From Providencia alcalifaciens (GTDB taxonomy: Bacteria > Pseudomonadota > Gammaproteobacteria > Enterobacterales > Enterobacteriaceae): a stretch of DNA of 64,000 nucleotides. The DNA lies in contig NZ_OU659204.1 in assembly GCF_915403165.1 (NCBI RefSeq), forward strand, positions 2,046,001 through 2,110,000. The letters run 5' to 3'. Of the stretch, positions 61,970-64,000 are shown piece after piece. The position numbers and the translations under genes are program-made. The notes under the pieces are model-generated. The model did no database searches. It saw only the letters and a list, made by a program, of their open reading frames with translations, and was not told the origin of the DNA. Numbering within the stretch: position 1 is the stretch's first letter; the number at the start of each line of letters is the position of its first letter.

Positions 61970-62416
61970 CACCGTGTCCGCTTCGTTTGTAAGCGCGATA
62001 ACGCCATTCTAATAATTCGATGAGGCTCATTTCGGCGGTTGCCGACGGTTGCCAATGAAAAATGGTGGCAATATCTGCCACCAAATCATCAACGGTTAAT
62101 CGTTCTGGTAGTCCGTGCGCATCGAGTTCGGTAGCAAAAAATTAACCACCTCAATCGAAAGCAGCACCAGATCAGCGGGGTTCATTGCCATGATTTCAGG
62201 CTTAGTCAGCGAAGGGGAAGTGATACGCGGCAACACTTCTGACATAGATAATACGTCCATATCCATCAGCGCCTGTAAACGCACACCACGTAATGCACCG
62301 GTGTTTGGTTTACGCACGACAACTTCGGTAAGTTCTGTTTCTCCGCGTTTAATTGGCTCATCCAGTTTTACAGTGGCTTGATTTTTTTTCATTTCATCAG
62401 TCATTTTATTTTCCAT
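61962..62416 (-). CDS. Tail assembly protein gpE+E' made by -1 frameshift
   Basis: Translation starts at 62416 in the gpE frame. At the slippery TTTTTTG (62141 to 62135) it shifts -1 and continues for 57 more codons (ATELDAHGLPERLTVDDL ... AYKRSGHGDE) to TAA at 61964-61962, giving about 151 residues (P2 E+E' 142). Both products are needed as tail chaperones in P2. Shown here as a span; the 0-frame product ends at 62096. Confidence 0.9.
62096..62416 (-). CDS. P2 gpE-like tail chaperone (0-frame product)
   Basis: 106 residues. The ending NPADLVLLSIEVVNFL runs into the slippery site. An alternative start at 62404 (MTDEMKKNQ) has a GGA eight bases away and may be the real one. The 62416 start forms TAATG with the FII stop. 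Confidence 0.9.
   Translation of the reverse strand: MENKMTDEMKKNQATVKLDEPIKRGETELTEVVVRKPNTGALRGVRLQALMDMDVLSMSEVLPRITSPSLTKPEIMAMNPADLVLLSIEVVNFLLPNSMRTDYQND
62135..62141 (-). promoter_or_regulatory. Programmed -1 ribosomal frameshift site (T TTT TTG)
   Basis: Codons AAT TTT TTG of gpE contain T TTT TTG, the X XXY YYZ pattern used by P2. The -1 frame is open from here to the start of gpT. Confidence 0.92.
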
Positions 62417-62931
62417 TACAGCCCAATAGCCGCACGTTGTTCAGCAAGACGATCAACACCGTCCACAATTTCAACCATGTTGATAATGTCAATTTCGATA
62501 ATCGACTCACTACCCCATATCAGCTTGTAGTACGTCGATTTAAAGCTGAATTTAACTTGGGTGTTATCACCCTGTTTTGCCGTTCCTGCATCAATCTCAG
62601 AAAGAAAGCCGCGTAATTCGACTTCACAGGCAGTCACTTCTCCAGTATCTTCTCGTTGGTAAGCACCGGCAAAACGTAACGTCACTCCATCAATTTCAGT
62701 GATACCCCACTGTTTATAGATTTGCGCTTCCATACCACCTAGCGTGATTTCGCTATCGAGAGCGCCATCATCTAACCCCATGCGGATATTAACGGCGCCA
62801 TTCATTCCGCCGCCGCGATAGGTTTCTAACTTTCGGGTGATTTTCGGTAATGTCATTTCTTCGACAATGCCGACCCAATTTTGCCCCTCATTAAAGAGGT
62901 TCATACTTTTCAATTTACGTGGTAAAGCCAT
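62416..62931 (-). CDS. Major tail tube protein (P2 gpFII-like)
   Basis: 171 residues. The start MALPRKLKSMNLFNEGQNW and ITRKLETYRGGGMNGAVNIRMG match the phage tail-tube family. It forms the inner tube under the contractile sheath. Confidence 0.95.
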   Translation of the reverse strand: MALPRKLKSMNLFNEGQNWVGIVEEMTLPKITRKLETYRGGGMNGAVNIRMGLDDGALDSEITLGGMEAQIYKQWGITEIDGVTLRFAGAYQREDTGEVTACEVELRGFLSEIDAGTAKQGDNTQVKFSFKSTYYKLIWGSESIIEIDIINMVEIVDGVDRLAEQRAAIGL

Positions 62932-62933
62932 GA

Positions 62934-64000
62934 TTACCCCTTAATCTTTGATGATAAGTCCATCAAATATTTATCAGTGATACGCTGACGTAATGTGATG
63001 TTTTCCGCAGGTGGTACCGGTGTGTAGTCATAATCAATCACTAACTTACCGTCTTTTAATTCGTCCTTATCATTAGCATCAGGATCAAACCAACACTCAC
63101 CACCTAAGAGATAACCATTGCGAGTTAGTGAACGCATTTTCGCGTTAATGCCTGAAATGATGAATTTCACCAGCGTTGGTGTCATTGGTTTATCAACTGC
63201 CCACATGTGCGCTTCCGCCATCGTGTCAGCAATGATTTGTGCAGTTCGCGTGTAGTTCTCGAATGCAAATAGCGGATCATCGGAGCAAGTGCGAGAACCC
63301 CAAAAGCGAAAACCATCCTCACGAATCAGAGTGGTAATATCGTTTTCGTTGAGTAAGCCGGCATCAGTGGCAGGGTTTTGCAAATCCCACGAAATATCGG
63401 CTGAAATACCTGTTACACCGTTAACACCTACGTTAGATAGCGTCTTATGCCAGCCAGTTTCCTGATCGATTTTTGCACGCAGCCCTAATGCTCGCGCCGT
63501 GGCAAAGGCGATAGATTCACCGTTGGCAACTTTGTCCCATGATAAAAAATCAGGGTGGATGATCATTAATTCGCGCTGATTAAAGTTTTTGCGGTAGTCC
63601 AATACCTCTGACACCGTTTTACAGCCGTAGGCACTAACATAAGCAAAGGCGCGCAGCTCTTGGGCAACTGCCGCTAATTTGGTCGCAACTGCCTGCGTAT
63701 CATGACCCGGCACACCGAGAATACGAGGCTTTACGCCGGTATGGTTTTTGGCAGTAAGCAATGCCTGTAAACCTGTTTTTTGTCCTGTATCGGTAGTGCC
63801 ACCAATAATATTGGTTGTGGTCTCGGCTTCGGTTTCCCCTTGCTCTACGCGCACAACGACAGTAATCGGAGACGTTTGGTCGCCAATCGCTTCTAACGCA
63901 TGGGAAAGCGTTCCGGTTTTACCGGCCTTGCCTAATGCACTTTGAATATTAGTAATAAGCACAGGCTTATTAAGTGGAAATGCGGTTGCATCAGCATCAT
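62934..64000 (-). CDS. Major tail sheath protein (P2 gpFI-like), N-terminus outside window
   Basis: At least 355 residues are visible; the frame stays open to the window edge (...[16 protein letters not shown]). Segments [37 protein letters not shown] and [19 protein letters not shown] are typical of the contractile tail sheath. The 63962 GTG is internal, not a start. Confidence 0.96.
   Translation of the reverse strand, partial: DADATAFPLNKPVLITNIQSALGKAGKTGTLSHALEAIGDQTSPITVVVRVEQGETEAETTTNIIGGTTDTGQKTGLQALLTAKNHTGVKPRILGVPGHDTQAVATKLAAVAQELRAFAYVSAYGCKTVSEVLDYRKNFNQRELMIIHPDFLSWDKVANGESIAFATARALGLRAKIDQETGWHKTLSNVGVNGVTGISADISWDLQNPATDAGLLNENDITTLIREDGFRFWGSRTCSDDPLFAFENYTRTAQIIADTMAEAHMWAVDKPMTPTLVKFIISGINAKMRSLTRNGYLLGGECWFDPDANDKDELKDGKLVIDYDYTPVPPAENITLRQRITDKYLMDLSSKIKG

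Larger units (their letters stand above)
57240..64000 (-). mobile_element. P2-like prophage, ogr end through tail genes (continues beyond window)
   Basis: Minus-strand order reading leftwards: FI, FII, E/E', T, U, D, ogr, as in phage P2. No integrase is visible; it is expected at the far end. No stop or frameshift interrupts the tail genes, so this arm appears intact. Confidence 0.95.

Noticed and set aside
62096..62150. gpE taken as truncated by a frameshift mutation
   Set aside because: The slippery heptamer and open -1 frame show a programmed frameshift as in P2.

Overview
The window is chromosomal DNA of a low-GC member of the Enterobacterales. Nearly every gene has a close E. coli counterpart in near-E. 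coli order, but the base composition is clearly AT-rich. The composition and gene set fit Morganellaceae, most likely Providencia; this is inference, because there is no 16S rRNA in the window. Most of the sequence is conserved backbone. The last ~7 kb is one end of a P2-like prophage. Layout: (1) 1-4 kb, the end of the trp operon (trpD partial, trpCF, trpB, trpA). (2) 4-14 kb, the ompW-yciC-yciB-yciA-tonB-yciY-clsA-yciU block, with two accessory genes: a SulP anion transporter between yciC and yciB, and an orphan SUKH (SMI1/KNR4) protein with a repeat-rich C-terminus after yciU. The E. coli genes yciI and kch are absent. (3) 14-22 kb, an oligopeptide permease operon read leftwards with two oppA genes ahead of oppBCDF. 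(4) 22-33 kb, ychE (marC family), adhE, tdk, hns, galU, rssB, ychJ, purU and tRNA-Tyr. (5) 32.7-34 kb, an AT-rich LysR gene abutting the 3' end of tRNA-Tyr. (6) 34-48 kb, xthA, a divergent DJ-1/TetR pair, topB-selD-ydjA, sppA, ansA, pncA, yeaC, msrB, gapA, yeaD and mipA. (7) 48-57 kb, dadX-dadA, fadR, nhaB, dsbB, a DUF333 lipoprotein, an EmrE-type SMR pump, sotB and yecF. (8) 57.2-64 kb, P2-like ogr, D, U, T, E/E', FII and FI, all on the minus strand and running off the right edge. The late tail genes keep the P2 order, including a T TTT TTG -1 frameshift site that makes gpE+E'. Regulatory sequence visible by eye includes a FNR box upstream of ompW, CRP-like boxes upstream of adhE and between msrB and gapA, a candidate Fur box at tonB, a GcvB-type C/A-rich site upstream of oppA, and a stringent-type promoter for tRNA-Tyr. 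The most unusual feature is a 139-bp intergenic element present twice (12702-12840 after yciU and 53536-53674 after nhaB). The copies are about 92% identical and have the same length. Each contains three hairpins, one of which carries a compensatory base-pair change between copies. Each copy is flanked on both sides by hairpins that match within a copy but differ between copies, which looks like a mobile or structured-RNA repeat that targets transcription terminators. It is the best candidate here for something undescribed.
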